Assembly: GCF_027942865.1 (NCBI RefSeq) | Contig: NC_134515.1 | Location: 8,609,339-8,673,338 of the forward strand | Length of the DNA stretch: 64,000 nucleotides | From: Odontesthes bonariensis | Taxonomy: Eukaryota > Chordata > Actinopteri > Atheriniformes > Atherinopsidae | Direction: 5' to 3' | Shown: piece by piece, positions 1-13,500 of the stretch | Layout of the letters: every line of letters begins with the position of its first letter | Position numbering within the stretch: the stretch's first letter is position 1 | The notes under the pieces: model-generated | The model's database searches: none | Seen by the model: only the letters and a program-made list of their open reading frames with translations | What the model was told of the DNA's origin: nothing | Position numbers and translations under genes: made by a program

Positions 1-236
1 AAACTAAACTGCGCAGTGCAGGGAGCAACTCTGATTGGCTCATGGGGGCATGTGATCAGACAGTGGTTTACGGAGCGCTAGAGTGGCTTTAAAAAAACAC
101 CAGAGAGGGTTAAAGCGGAGGATCTTTGAAAACACCTTTAATATGGAGCGTTCTATGGACGGAATGACGCATTTTAAATATCGCTCGTGATATATATCGT
201 TATCGTGATTAAAATTCGATACATTGTGCAGCCCTA
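1..236. mobile_element. Right end of a hAT-like DNA element (cut by window edge)
   Basis: The stretch ends with an ATATCGTTATCGTG-type AT-rich segment followed by GTGCAGCCCTA at about 225-235, which is the usual terminal look of a widespread fish hAT family. The other end would be left of the window, so neither inverted repeat nor target duplication can be checked. No coding potential of its own is visible. Confidence 0.35.
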
Positions 237-663
237 CCGTCCATTCAATGATACGAAGTCTGTGACTACAATTCAACCTGCGAGGATCATGAATGCACCA
301 AATTTTATAACAGTCCATCCAAATGTTGGTGAGACATCCACCAAGTTTGTTTTAAATTTAATGCCAGTTAATTGAACGGTTGTTGAGATATTTTAGTCAG
401 TTTGATCTTTTCTCTTTGTGGCGTTTGAATAGCTTTAATTTCCACAAAAGAAACTAACAGAAAACATGCAGCCGACTGGGTTTTGACTTTTTCAAAAGAG
501 ACATTCAAGAACTTCTGAAGGTTAACTTTTAACCTGTCAAAAAAACAAATACGGATAAAGTTGACTGAATTGTCACAACTATGTCAAATGGATCAAACAT
601 TTAATCATTGTAGTATGTATTAGCCACCAGTGTTTATAGTATTTTCTGTTTTTTTTCCCACAG
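237..663. other. tns2 intron sequence, no gene seen
   Basis: AT-rich sequence between the hAT-like remnant and the first recognisable tensin exon. I looked for the tensin-2 exons that should precede the GSTKS exon (the linker after the C1 zinc finger) and found none here, so this is intron of a gene whose 5' part lies upstream of the window. Confidence 0.5.
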
Positions 664-3600
664 GGATCAACCAAGTCTCTAACTTATACCAAACAGAGAA
701 ACACCCTGCCAAGGTAAAGCCATTCCTGGCAATTTCTAAGGAATTAATCTAATACGTAATGCCTATGGGTTTCCACTCTGCTCTAATCTGTGCCCTTTGC
801 ACTTTTTCCTCAGACTAATGAACTTCTCCCCTTTGTTCTCAGTGGAAGGTTTAGTGTCACGCATGTGATGGAGCAAGTTGATCTGACCCTCATGTTACAA
901 GCAGTATCCAGTTTCTCACTTTCCCATTCCTCCTCTTTTGTCGTTTTTTTTCCCCGTTCATCCAGCCGGGAGTTTCATCAGACTCTGTGTGAGGTTTCAT
1001 ATTGAGCTTTAGGGCTGCATGAAAGCCAAATAGTGTTCATCAGAATCATCAGATTTTTACCGAAGTTATTGAGGAAAACTCAATTGAACGGACAAAATGG
1101 TTTTCTTTGAGCATTTATTTATTGGCAAAAGTATGTGACACACTAAGTTATTTTAAAGTTAGAATTAGAGTCAGGTGGTTTCAGTTAGTTAAATGATAAT
1201 CAAATGAAGTGGGCACCTTGTTTTTTTTTAACAGGGAGCAGTTTGTTAAAGCATATCATGGTACAAATAAAGATTTATACGGACTTCAGAAAAAGAGTTT
1301 TGATGCTCATCAGACTGGAAAAAGTTACATAACGACATCTGATAAGTTTGGACTTCACCACTCACACATACTGTGTAAAAATAGAGGAAATTCAAGACCT
1401 CCGTCACCCTCTACAGGAGTGGTTGACCAACAAAGATCACTCCAAGAGTAAGATCTTTTATTCACCAAACAGATGTCAAGAACCAGCGGTTTCAAAAGGC
1501 AAAAATCGCCCCTAATACAGTATGTCAGCTTACGTCTAAGCACTCAAACAAGCTGCAAAAACCAGGAATAAGATCCATAAAACTGTGTTCAGGACTAAAA
1601 CAAAGGCCAGATTTGCCAGATTAAAGCAATGCTTATGTACATCTTATTCATTCTCTTTTCTATAATTAAAAATCATCATGAAAACACATTCCCATTTTTA
1701 GCCATAGATTTTAGCCACTCCCCTAACTTCTCATTTGCATATAAATACATTGTTTGCACCACAACTAAATAGGCATGACGACGGCAAACGTTAAAATGAA
1801 AAAGAGGCGCAGTTTGAATATAACACTGAGACGCTCGTTAGTGAAGCAGGGAAAAAGGAGATCAGTTTTACTTTGTGATTTCAGTTCTGTAATCTCGAAC
1901 AGATTAAAAACTGCTGGATTAAAAGGGTAAAAAGCGATCTGCTCTTTAAATTCAGAGCGACTGTTGGAGAAGTTAAAGAGAAATTGTCTAATTATAAACC
2001 AGCGACCAAAACAAACACCAGCTGGCACATCACAGTCGTAGTGTGTTAGACTACGAGATAGTCTTGTGCAAAATCATTAGAATGAACCCTAAACATTTGT
2101 TTTCTTTTAAAAAGTCTCATTAGCAGTGTTGTGCAAGTTCATGCTTCTCATGAACTAGTTCAAAGTTCAGTTCCCACAGGTTACATATGTTACCCACAAT
2201 TACTGTAAATTAGAGAATATGGTGAAAACTGACCGTGAGAAACAAAATTAGAAAGAAGACTAAATTAGACTGTGCAAGGTCTGGGGGAATAGTTTTATGG
2301 TAAATTATTTGTCTAAATGTTTCCATTTCCACCTCATATCAGTGTTATTTTGCCAGAAAAATGTGTGTACGTATGGTCTGATAAATGCATTCTTGCTACA
2401 CATTTGTCTTTTACAAATACCAGTTTGTGTGGAAGAAATACATGGGCTTTGTGTGTACGCGTTATTAAAGCATCTGGACCCAGGTCCGATCGTTCGGACC
2501 AACGGGCTGCACCTGCAGAGGACGTAACGTTGCAGGTGCAGAAGGCCGCAGCGGTCTATAGATTATTCACTAAGAAGAACCTGAAGATTACGTAGATAAA
2601 GAATATTAACAAAGCGTAATATATGGAATTTAAGTTCATAATTCGTTCAGTTTTTCTTCTCGAACACAGACGTTCACAGAGAGCCAGTTTATCGGCTTCG
2701 AAGAGTCCGAAGACGTGTAGTCTGTGAGGTTACAGACCACACGTCTCCTATTGGCTAATGTTAATGAGCTTTCCATCAGAAAAATACTGGACAATAATGG
2801 TGTACACAGCAAGGCTGCGAGGAGAAATCGCAATGGGTCCCAAAACATGGCAGGCAGCAGTGTATCCCCTCTGTGAAATATGGTGGTGGCAGTATCATGG
2901 TTTGGGCCTGCTTGCTTTATCTTAGTGAAGACAACTTGGTGCCATTGATAGAACAATTCTGTATTAAAGCATTTAAGGTTTTAAAGAGGTTTAAAAAAAA
3001 ACAAACATTGAAGCACCACTGAATACGCTTACATTTCTCTCTTTTCCAATTTGTTTTTCTGCGTTTCATTAGGAGCTTCAGTGTGGACCGTGTGATGGAG
3101 CGCGTCATGGAGCGCCACTACGACTTCGACCTGACGTACATCACCGAGAGAATCATCTCTGTCTTTTTCCCACCAAAGCTGGAGGAGCAGCGGTACCGGC
3201 TCAACCTGAAAGAAGTGGCTGCCATGCTCAAGTCCAAACATCAGGACAAGTTTCTGGTGAGGGAACACGGCTCCCTCACGTCAACTGAAACACAATAATT
3301 ACAGTAGCTTTCACAAGATGTATAGTTTGTTTGTCGTATTGTCAGCGTGTTGTTATACTCTGCAGATAATGCCTGTTGCACAATGGATGTTGGCATGTTC
3401 ACTTTACCCACAGCAACCCACAAATAAGCAGTCTTTTTGTTTTTCTGTCACACCCATAAGGAGATCATTTAAATAATAATTTGCTACCGTTACAGAGTAT
3501 AGGAGAGATAAAAAAAAATCTTTTCTTTTTCAGCTCCTGAATCTCTCTGAAAGACGTCACGATATCACTCGACTAAATCCAAAGGTACAGCTTTTCTTTT

Positions 3601-6600
3601 TCTGCCTTTCATCATCGTCATGTCAAAAAAAAATCACACAATCTTATTATCTTGTCACCTTCCACCACCAGGTTCATGACTTTGGCTGGCCTGACCTCCA
3701 CGCCCCGCCACTGGATAAGATCTGCGCCATATGTAAGGCCATGGAGAACTGGCTGAACTCCGACCCCCAGCACGTGGTGGTCTTACACTGCAAGGTCAGA
3801 GTTCAGGTGGCCACCGGGCCTTTTCAGACAGACATCCCACTTTTTCCCAGGCTCTTAGACACACAGATGTGGCAGAAGTGCCGTAACATTGTTGCATCAA
3901 AGCTGGAATTGCTGTTAATTTGGTCATTTTTACGACCGCAATTTTCATATTCATAGGAAGCTAGATTTTTTAAATCCCTCAATGTACGCACTGAGGAACC
4001 CTTTCATTACCAGGACACTATAATAAGAATCAGTGTTTTCTAACAAATGGTTAATGGTAAAAGTACAGTACAGTTTTAACATCACATACCAAAAACTAGC
4101 TGGAGACATTGCTCACGCTGGTTTATTTGAGTATGATACAGAATAGCCACTGAAGAATATGTCATACCAAACAGCAGAACAGGACATTAAAGGGTTGGGA
4201 TGAAGCCAGTTTTAGCCACCAACAATGTTGGTTATTTATTCTTGAACACTGTGTAACTGCCATATAAATGGATTGGAGTAAGAATGTCTCAATTTCCCTC
4301 CAAAGTTTAAACGAATAAAATATGTAAAAATTACACTTGCTATAATCTCTCTTGGCAGTCTGTTTAGTTTAGACCCTAAAAACATGTCTAAGCTAAAGTG
4401 AAGGACAGAAAATTATGCTTAAAGGTGTTTGAGCTGCAGCTAAAGGTTTCAGTCACTGTCTGATTGGATACCAATAATTTTATTGGTTATTGTTGGCTGA
4501 TATTGGTTTCATTTGTTGTCTTTAGTTGACAACCACAACCAATGAGTGTCCCGGCACGCTAGTATGAATTATTATGCTATATGAAACGTTGTTGTGGGAA
4601 AACTGATACACTACACTTGACTTTGACAGTCAAGTCTTGCATGAATCCTCCTACGAATAGTTAACAGCTCACTGGCATCAGGCATTTTTCCCAAGTCACT
4701 AAAGACAGCTGCCATTAAGCCACTCCTAAAGAAGAGAACTCTAGACGCCTCTATGATGAACAACTACAGACCTGTCTCTAATCTCTCTTTTATATCCAAG
4801 ATTATTGAGAAAGTTGTATTTAACCAGCTCAACGACTTTCTGAATGAAAGTGGAAGTCTTGATAACTTTCAATCAGGCTTCAGACGTCATCACAGCACTG
4901 AAACAGCTCTGGTCAAAGTGTTAAACGACATTAGGTTGAACACTGATTCTGGTAATGTTTCAGTCCTGGTTCTGTTGGACCTCAGCGCTGCGTTTGATAC
5001 TGTAGATCACAGAATCCTGTTGCACAGGCTGGAAAACTGGGTTGGACTTTCTGGAGCGGTCCTTAACTGGTTCAGGTCCTACTTAGAAGGCCGGAGTTAT
5101 TTTGTTACTATTGGCAGCTATGAATCTGAGCGAGTGGCCATGACTTGTGGAGTCCCCCAGGGGTCAATTCTTGGACCTCTTCTGTTTAACTTGTATATGC
5201 TCCCTTTGGGTCAGATATTGCAGAATTTTAACATCAATTATCACAGTTATGCCGACGATACACAACTTTATGTGTCTCTGTCACCGGACGACTGCAGCCC
5301 AGCAGACGTACTGTGTCAGTGTCTGGAGGAAGTAAACACCTGAATGAGAGAATTTTCTACAATTAAATGAAGACAAAACTGAGATCATTCTGTTTGGTAG
5401 CAAAGAGAAGAGGGTCAGCGTTGGTACATATCTTGAGACTCGGGACCTTACAATCACTGACCAAGTTCGTAACCTCGGAGTGTTGATAGACTCAGATCTG
5501 ACTTTCAGCAGCCACATCAAAGCTGTCACCAAGGCAGCTTTTTACCATCTCAGAAACATCAACAGAATTAAAGGTTTCCTCTCCCAAAAAGACCAGGAGA
5601 AACTCATCCATGCATTCATCTCCAGTAGACTCGATTACTGTAACGCTCTTTTAACTGGACTTCCCAAAAAGAGCATTAAACATCTGCAGCTCATCCAGAA
5701 CGCTGCTGCTAGAGTTTTAACCCGGACTAAGAGATCTGAACACATCACACCAGTTTTAAAATCTTTACTCTGGCTTCCAGTCAGTCACAGAATAGATTTT
5801 AAAAGCCTGCTGATGGTTTACAAATCCCAGAACGGTTTAGGCCCAAAATACATCTGTGATCTGTTCAGAGAATATAAACCCAGCAGAGCTCTTAGATCTA
5901 AGGACTCAGGTCAGCTGGTCCAGTCCAGAGTCCAGACTAAACATGGAGAAGCAGCATTTAGCTCTTATGCTGCGAACAAGTGGAACAAACTGCCAGTGGA
6001 GATTAAACTTTCACCAAATGGAGACATTTTTAAATCCAGGTTAAAAACATTTCTTTTCTCATGTGTCTATGCATGAAATATCTTTTAACTTATCTAGACT
6101 GTTGCCTGATTTTAAATTCATTTAAATGATTTTATTTGTTTCTCTTTATATTATTTTATGTATTTTTAATGCTTCTTGCACTCCCTGCTGCAATGCTTTT
6201 ATTTTATGTAAAGCACTTTGAACTGTTTGTACATGAAATGTGCTATACAAATAAATTTGATTTGATTTGATTTGATTTGATGAATGGTAAATATTGTGCT
6301 AAATATGGCTTTTTTACGTCACTTTCACTGGCATTTCTGAATGAAGGAACATTAACGTAAAAGTGAACGTCTGAATGACAGGATGGCGCCTCGTTTGCGA
6401 ATTGATGACGCTAAAAAAAAGGCTTTACCGTAGTTATTTATTTATTTAAACTTTTCAGAAAAAGTAGAGTATACTTTTTTCATTGCTGAGTAATCAGCCG
6501 AGTAGGAGTATAACAGAGCTCCCACAAACCTGTTTTATTTATTGGTTTTGGTCCGGAGGATTGAAAATAGTAAAACCAGACTACTTCTGTGGTCTGCCGA

Positions 6601-7500
6601 CTTTCCAGAACATTCCTGCGACAGGAAATTATTTGCTAGAGATCACGCCAAGAAGGAGAATAAGCAAGTTGTTGTCAATGAGAATTCCTCCACTGAGAGA
6701 CGCACTCTGTTAAACAGGCTTTAATTTGTGCTAAGTGTGTGGAAGGAGACTTCCTACTGGTATCTAGAGGGGTCACATTAGGAATTCGGAGCTGGAATGT
6801 CTTTGGAATGTGTCAGGAAGTATGGAGCACCCGTCGTGAAGAAAAACCACCACAGGGAGCTTTTTAATTTGAACTCCACGGCTTTTCCACATCTCTCATG
6901 TCCCTGCCTTGTCTGCTCTGTTTTGGTCTTGTCGTTTCTCCTGTTGTGGCACCACAGAGGAAACAACCAGGTCTCACAAGCTGTGCAAAACCTACAGTGC
7001 CTGTGGATGAAATCAGTTCATCATTATTTTCCCCTTGTTGTTCCCTCTGCTTCCTACAGGGCAACAAAGGTAAAACAGGAGTGATTATTGCGGCCTACAT
7101 GCACTACAGCAAGATCTCTGCAGGGTGAGTGTGTGTGTTGGAGACGTCCAAAGCCACAACTGACATTTCTTGTTCGTCAGAATACCCACACATGGAATAC
7201 ATTTAAGGTTTCTAAGCCAATGTGCAGCATTTTGGATGTAAACTCTGCTATTCAATTACACGTCGAGTGATGTTAAAAGCTTATTTCAACAGTATATCTA
7301 TTGATGTGCAGGAAAATTATTTATATGCAGACTTTGTTGATAATTCGTTTGATAAATTAAGCCCTCTGGATTCTGCACAGGAACAGTGGAAACTGGTTTA
7401 TCCTGTGGCCCATGCCAGCTGTATCCTCTCCATGTACTTTCTGGCATCTAGAGAGTCTGGTGCAGAAATCCCATGATGGAAATTGTTGGCTAAAGCACTT

Positions 7501-7571
<71 letters not shown>

Positions 7572-10500
7572 ATCTATATGCAGGGCGGACCAGGCTCTCA
7601 GTACTCTCGCCATGAGGAAGTTTTGTGAAGATAAGGTGTCCTCTTCTCTACAGCCGTCCCAAAACAGGTAGAGGCCATGGGATGATCCAATGGGGAATAA
7701 GAAGGGGGTGGTTTGGAGTGGTCAACATTGTAGCTAAGGTCATTGCATTAATCTTATTTAAGAGAAAACAAGAATCTTCTAGCATTACGATCATAATATC
7801 AACTTTATCCTTAGATATTTACTCATAAACATAGTATTTGATCATAGAATGAATGGAAGCTGATTCGCATCTTGCTATGCTCGCGTTTTACTGTCACCAG
7901 AGCTGTTAAATATTATCAATTGGTAACATTCTTGAAAAAAAACTGTGCTCTTTCTTTTGTAATAAAAAGTTCTGAAAAAGTTCAAAGAAAAGTTCAAATG
8001 CTTCTCCATCATCTCTGTATCTACTGCAAAAGTGTCCACGTGATTTGGACTGGCAACGAAATTGCTAGCAAAAAGCTAACATAGCTAGCAAGCCTATTGT
8101 CATGTCAACTGGATATTAACCCATTGGCGCCTAAAGCACCTGCAAAAAAGGCTGCTCAATGCCTAAGACAGTTTTTAGAAAAGGTCCCCAATGCCTGAGG
8201 GTTTTTTGAACTAAAAACAATTTATTGAAAACACCTAAGAAAAATTCAATTTTTTTTCGCTGGCTGGATTGTATTACTTTTTTTTTATCAATGTTGGACA
8301 TTTGGTTCATGTAGTTTTGCTTTATGATTCAGGATAATACCCAATGCTGCTATTTATTATACTACTATTACTATACTGTTACTATACTATAACTAAATCA
8401 TAATCATAATATCAGCAATAATAATGAATGATAAAAAAAAAAAAACCTGCAATATATCTTGCATTGTGCAGTTATACTGTATACTTCAGTGACACGACTT
8501 CTAAAACATCATAGTTGTCATACTGCAGTAATTTGCAACGGGCTCTCTTTTTTTTGACATAAGGCCAACGCCACTCAAATAAGAATGAGAAGTCGTCAGA
8601 ATGCAGCGCAAGAATAAATAATTACCTCCAGATCATGTCGAAACGATCTCGTGCCATCACTCGGGCGACATTTGTCTGATACAGCCACTTGCTCTGCCTC
8701 CAGTAATCCCGGCGAGTTGGTAGTTTGATTATTCCAAAAGTTAGGCAGAGACCGATGAAAGATTTCATCTCCTGCTTTGACACGGGGCTCCACTTCGAGT
8801 TGGATGGTGTGTGGCCGCGCGCCTGATCCGCATATAAGTTTGTCTGTGTCACCAACATATCCCAAACTTCATCAGTGAAAATATGTGAGAACACTAAAGG
8901 ACTTGCATCTTCAGATATTGGCACCTTCAGCCCCGGTGTACGAGTAAACTTTTGTTGACGTCGGGTGCGAAATCCAGCAGACTGCCTCTCTTCCTCTAAT
9001 AAATTCTGTTGATCATTCCCTTCCAACTCCACATCACTTCCATCGCTGTCACAGTATGTCTCGTTAACCGCAGCCATTGTAGCCGAGCTGTCAAATTAGC
9101 TACAAACGCACTATTGCAGAACAGGCTAATCGAAAACACCCACCTCATGTGTATTTGAACCAATTATTGTGCATTACATGCTGCATGCGTCTTGAAAATA
9201 ATGATAAATGAACAATGTTGCGCTACGCAACAACCGGCGTCAATGGGTTAACATAGCAAAGAAAACAGTTCAAGGAAAAGTTTTATATATTTGTCATGTC
9301 CTTGTCTGCTTTTAAAGGGACACTATGTAATTTCTTCCCCCATCTAGTGGTGCAATTTTATTTTGCAAAGTTGAATGAATTTGCTCTCTAGCGCCTCACG
9401 TTTTCAAATGTGCGCTGCAACTTCTTGAACTACGGCAAGCGGAATGTGTCAAGATTCAAGAAGCTATAGCTTCAGACTCAAGGTCCATACAAACAAAAAG
9501 AAATCAAGACACACAGTACAAAGGATTATATAACACACATACAACAACACTATAAATACAGATGACAGATAACATGTCAGATAACATAACATCTCCTTTG
9601 GTGTGCAAGCAATGCAATTAGTCATATTCCGGGAGTTACCGGAAGTGACGTTGACGCAGCGTTAGCATTAGCCTGCGTTAGCAATAGGAGCATTAGCAGC
9701 GGTAAATAAACTCCCGGTAAACTTACAAACTTTCTAATGCCTCGTTTTGTGAGCTAAGAGCCTATGTGTACTACAGCAGAAGTTTGGTAACAATCAATGC
9801 ATTATTAGTGGGATCATTTACGAGATAAAATCTATTTAGCATTTTTTTTTTTTTTTAAACTTTATTAGTAAATCAACAAAATAACAGTTTACAAATGTGA
9901 GCATAACGCCAAAAAGAAGATATCCAGGGGGAGCATAGGAATAATAATAAAAAGAAGAAGATGATGCACTTACAAAAAGAAAGCTAATGAACACAAAGAC
10001 ATATGTGCCAAGGAATAAAATCTATTTAGCATTAGCGGCTGTAATAAGCCATTTGGCGGAAATGACGTCACAATGACGTCATTTCTGCTTGTAGGCCTGG
10101 TGGGGAAATCGCGATTCGAAGTGCTTTATGTCCCTCTCGGCACTTCGTCATTTTTCATAGAGCGGAAGGACATGGCAGCCTCCATAGAGCTTACCTGCTC
10201 TATGTAGATACAGACAAGTTATTCTTCACTCAGGAGGATAAGAGAGATTTTTGACAGAGATCATTTTACACCAATGAGAACTAACTTATGAATGAATATG
10301 TTGATTTGAGCTAATAAATGACTTAATTTATTACATAGTGTCCCTTTAACTGAGTGGACAAATGACCCTTTCTTGTCTGAATATTGAAATAAAACGAGAG
10401 CTAGCCAACGGTTAGCTTAGCATAGCATGTAAACAAAAAGGATTGGCTTAGCAAAGAGAAACTGTTAGCTTGGCTCTGTCAATTTTTACATGTGAATCTT

Positions 10501-13500
10501 GTTAGTTTACGCCATTAACAAACATTATCTTCAGTTTAGTAACTCGTTAACACTCGTCTTATTTAGTTAATTAATGCATCACTTAGCAGTTTCCATCTGA
10601 TTATGCTAAGTTAAGCTAACATCTCCCACAAACATATAGTGTGGGAAAAAGTACATAACATTCCCTCTTCTTAACATTACCCATTTAGTTTTGTACAAAT
10701 ATAAAAATACAAATCACATATCACCCTAGCAACTTCCTTTTTTCACTCTATCTTAACGCCTTTCTATGTGACTGCAGTAATTTCCACATTTTTCTTCTCT
10801 CTTCAGAAAATGTAAATGTTTGCTGATGATCTCAGTCGACATCTGGTACTGTTACTACTCATCCTATATGATAGGAATCTTTCTTACTTCCTCTTTATCT
10901 TTCAGGTACATCTATTACTTTGGAGGCCTTCTCTCTGGGGCAATAAAGATGAACAGCAGCCCCCTCTTCCTTCATCAAGTCCTCATCCCTTCCCTCCCCA
11001 ACTTCCAGGGTGAAGGAGGTACATTTGTTGACTTTTCTGCCTGCTTTTCTCGACACTTACCTCCCATAATGAAATCATTTTATCATTCCTCTACTTTGCT
11101 CACAAAACAAGCTGCTCCATTGCTCTTAATTCTCCTTGAACGATGACAAACAATAACAGAAATCATGAAAGTCCAATCAGACAAACTTCTGCACAACAAA
11201 AATTTGCTAAAAAACAAACAAAAAGTGGATATTTCTCAGTAAATGAGGTATCAATGAGGTAGTGAACGTGACTTTTCTTCACATATGTCATATTCAAACT
11301 TTAAAATTGTGTTAAATCAAAGTCAGGAGGGCTTCTGTGCCTCATTACACTTTTTCTTACCTAAAACATTTGGGGTCTTAAACTTCTGAACAAAATTTAG
11401 GTGCAAGTGAGGAAAGTGTTAAGAGAACTGAGATGTGCCCTCAGTCTCTAATCTCCTGTCTGGCCTGAACTGAGTCTCCATATGTAGATAAAACCTATAT
11501 GGCATGTGATGTTTGTCTTGGCGGGGCCCTCTGACAGGCTTCTCACTGGAATCGCAGCAGTGTTTTTGAATGCAGATGCCATAGACGGTTGCATTCACTC
11601 TGTACCCACACACATACTCGCCTGTTTATCTTTAATCTGATGATCAAGTCCACAAGGAGGGTATGGCAGTCAGCACATTCCTCCTTCTTCATGCTCATAG
11701 TGATAATGCTTGCTATGTCTAAAATTCCCTCTCCTCTCTCCAGGTTATTACCCCTTCTTGAAGATCTACCAGTCCATGCAGCTGGTCTACACTTCAGGCA
11801 TATAGTGAGTCTCAAGCTAAACGTATAGATAAGCTGGGATGTATTTGTTGGCTCTGGAGTGTTTTCTTTCATAAGATGAGGCTTCAACATTGTCACAGTC
11901 TAATTAAGTAGGAGTGAAGATTACTTTTCTCTGTTTTTGTATCTCATATGCTGCTTCGTTGTTAATTCAGCACCAGTTTATTAACATGAATAGCCACGAT
12001 CAGTTTAATTTATGGTCTAAAATTGTGCTAAAATTATTTATTTAATCCAATTAAATGGCCAAAAATTGTATTTACATCACGATCTGACATTTTTCAAACA
12101 ATCAATCTTTCCCTTTCTTTTTATTCCGTACATGCTGCCGCTCTGTAAAAAGCTTGTTTGTGTAAACTTTATCGTGCACAGTGACCTTCAAGGCACAGGA
12201 GGCAGGCGACTGTGTGTGACCATCGAACCGGCACTGTTACTGAAGGGTGACATCATGGTGAGTCATATGGGAAGGAAATGACAAACATAAGACTTCATTT
12301 GTGGGTGGGTGGGGGTGTATAATTATGACTTAAGTTATAATTAGAAGAAAATTGAATGTTTACATGGTGAAAACATTGAGGAAATTGGCTCATCTAATCT
12401 CTGAAATACAAATTTTGGACTGGAAACGAGTTTTGTCACTTTGTTAACATGATAATTTATGTTTTTATACAGTCAGTCATTTAAAAAGTGTAGGTGTCAC
12501 TCACTCGGGAACATAAAGCTTAACATTTACTGCATTTATCCCAAATACATTTCCATGTGGATTACTTTCTCCACTCTCCGCTGCCCTCTGCAGGTCAAAT
12601 GCTACCACAGACGAGCCCAGAGTGCCGACAGAGACACCGTCTTCAGGCTGCAGTTCCACACCTGCACCATCCACGGATCACAGCTCTGGTTTGGCAAAGG
12701 GGAGCTGGATCAGGCTTGCGCCGGTGTGTTTATTCACGTGGTATATAACACTAAGCGAAGAGGGAAAAAATTACAGGAAATAGCTGTGAACAGGCTGGCT
12801 GGCAGACCAAGTTTGTCAAGTCCAGCTGAAATCAAATAGCTTTTTATGTCCCTTACAGCACATCTAAATTATCTATTACTCACTTATTCTATGTTCCAAA
12901 TCGAAAATGAGAAGTTTGTGTCCTGTAATTGTTGGCTCCCCCTCGTGTCTTTTTTAATTTAACTCAATAAGAAAGTTGCCACAGACTGCTCACAAACATG
13001 CACGTGCTTCTTCAAGCTGCAAACGCCACTCATGTCAGTGCCAATACTCTTATTACCACTACGTATCGGTTACAACACAAGTTTATTCCCCTTTTCTCTG
13101 GCTCACTTATGTGTACTAATCTGCCAGCTCGCCATCCTCTATTAATGAAACAAAAACACCTAAACTTTCTTCCAATCGGCTGACATGAAAATAAGATGTT
13201 TTCCTTGAATAATTAGAATAAATAAGAAATAACTGATGAAAATACACATTTTTTTATGAATTATTGATGCATCAGTAGGAGCTAAACTAAATTAAAGCAA
13301 GTTACAGACAGTTGTGGTTTATAAGTAAACATTTAGCTGGTGAACAATGTGGAAGCTTAGCAGCTCAAGTTATGTTTCAGCAGTTTTAGGATATAGACTT
13401 AAATCAAAAGTAAAAGAAGGATAAATACTGGACATTTGAACACAAACCAGACCACAAATACAGACGTAATGCTCCATGAATACATCAAAATGACCCATTA

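Larger units (their letters stand above)
3073..12723 (+). other. tns2: tns2 PTP-like and start of C2 domain exons
   Basis: Exons 2-6 encode the PTEN-like phosphatase fold: [20 protein letters not shown], then [17 protein letters not shown], then the loop [15 protein letters not shown], split between the exon ending at 3794 and the one starting at 7060. The Cys is kept, but Lys stands where active phosphatases have the P-loop Arg (HCx5R). In the family this loop is variable and catalytic activity of tensins is weak or disputed. Exons 7-10 (10906-12723) give [16 protein letters not shown], the [10 protein letters not shown] segment and the C2 strands VKCYHRRAQ and [13 protein letters not shown]. 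Exon 11 (15721-15786) continues the C2 with [20 protein letters not shown]. Confidence 0.93.

Noticed and set aside
4753-6076. Two large ORFs as a functional reverse transcriptase
   Set aside because: An in-frame stop at 5341 and a frameshift separate them; the 5' part of the LINE is missing.
7398-7671. ORFs rich in Val-Cys or His-Thr repeats
   Set aside because: Pure products of the TG microsatellite.
8625-9077. 151-codon minus-strand ORF as a domesticated piggyBac gene
   Set aside because: Intact TTAA and inverted ends enclose it and the catalytic part is absent; an ordinary internally deleted copy explains it.
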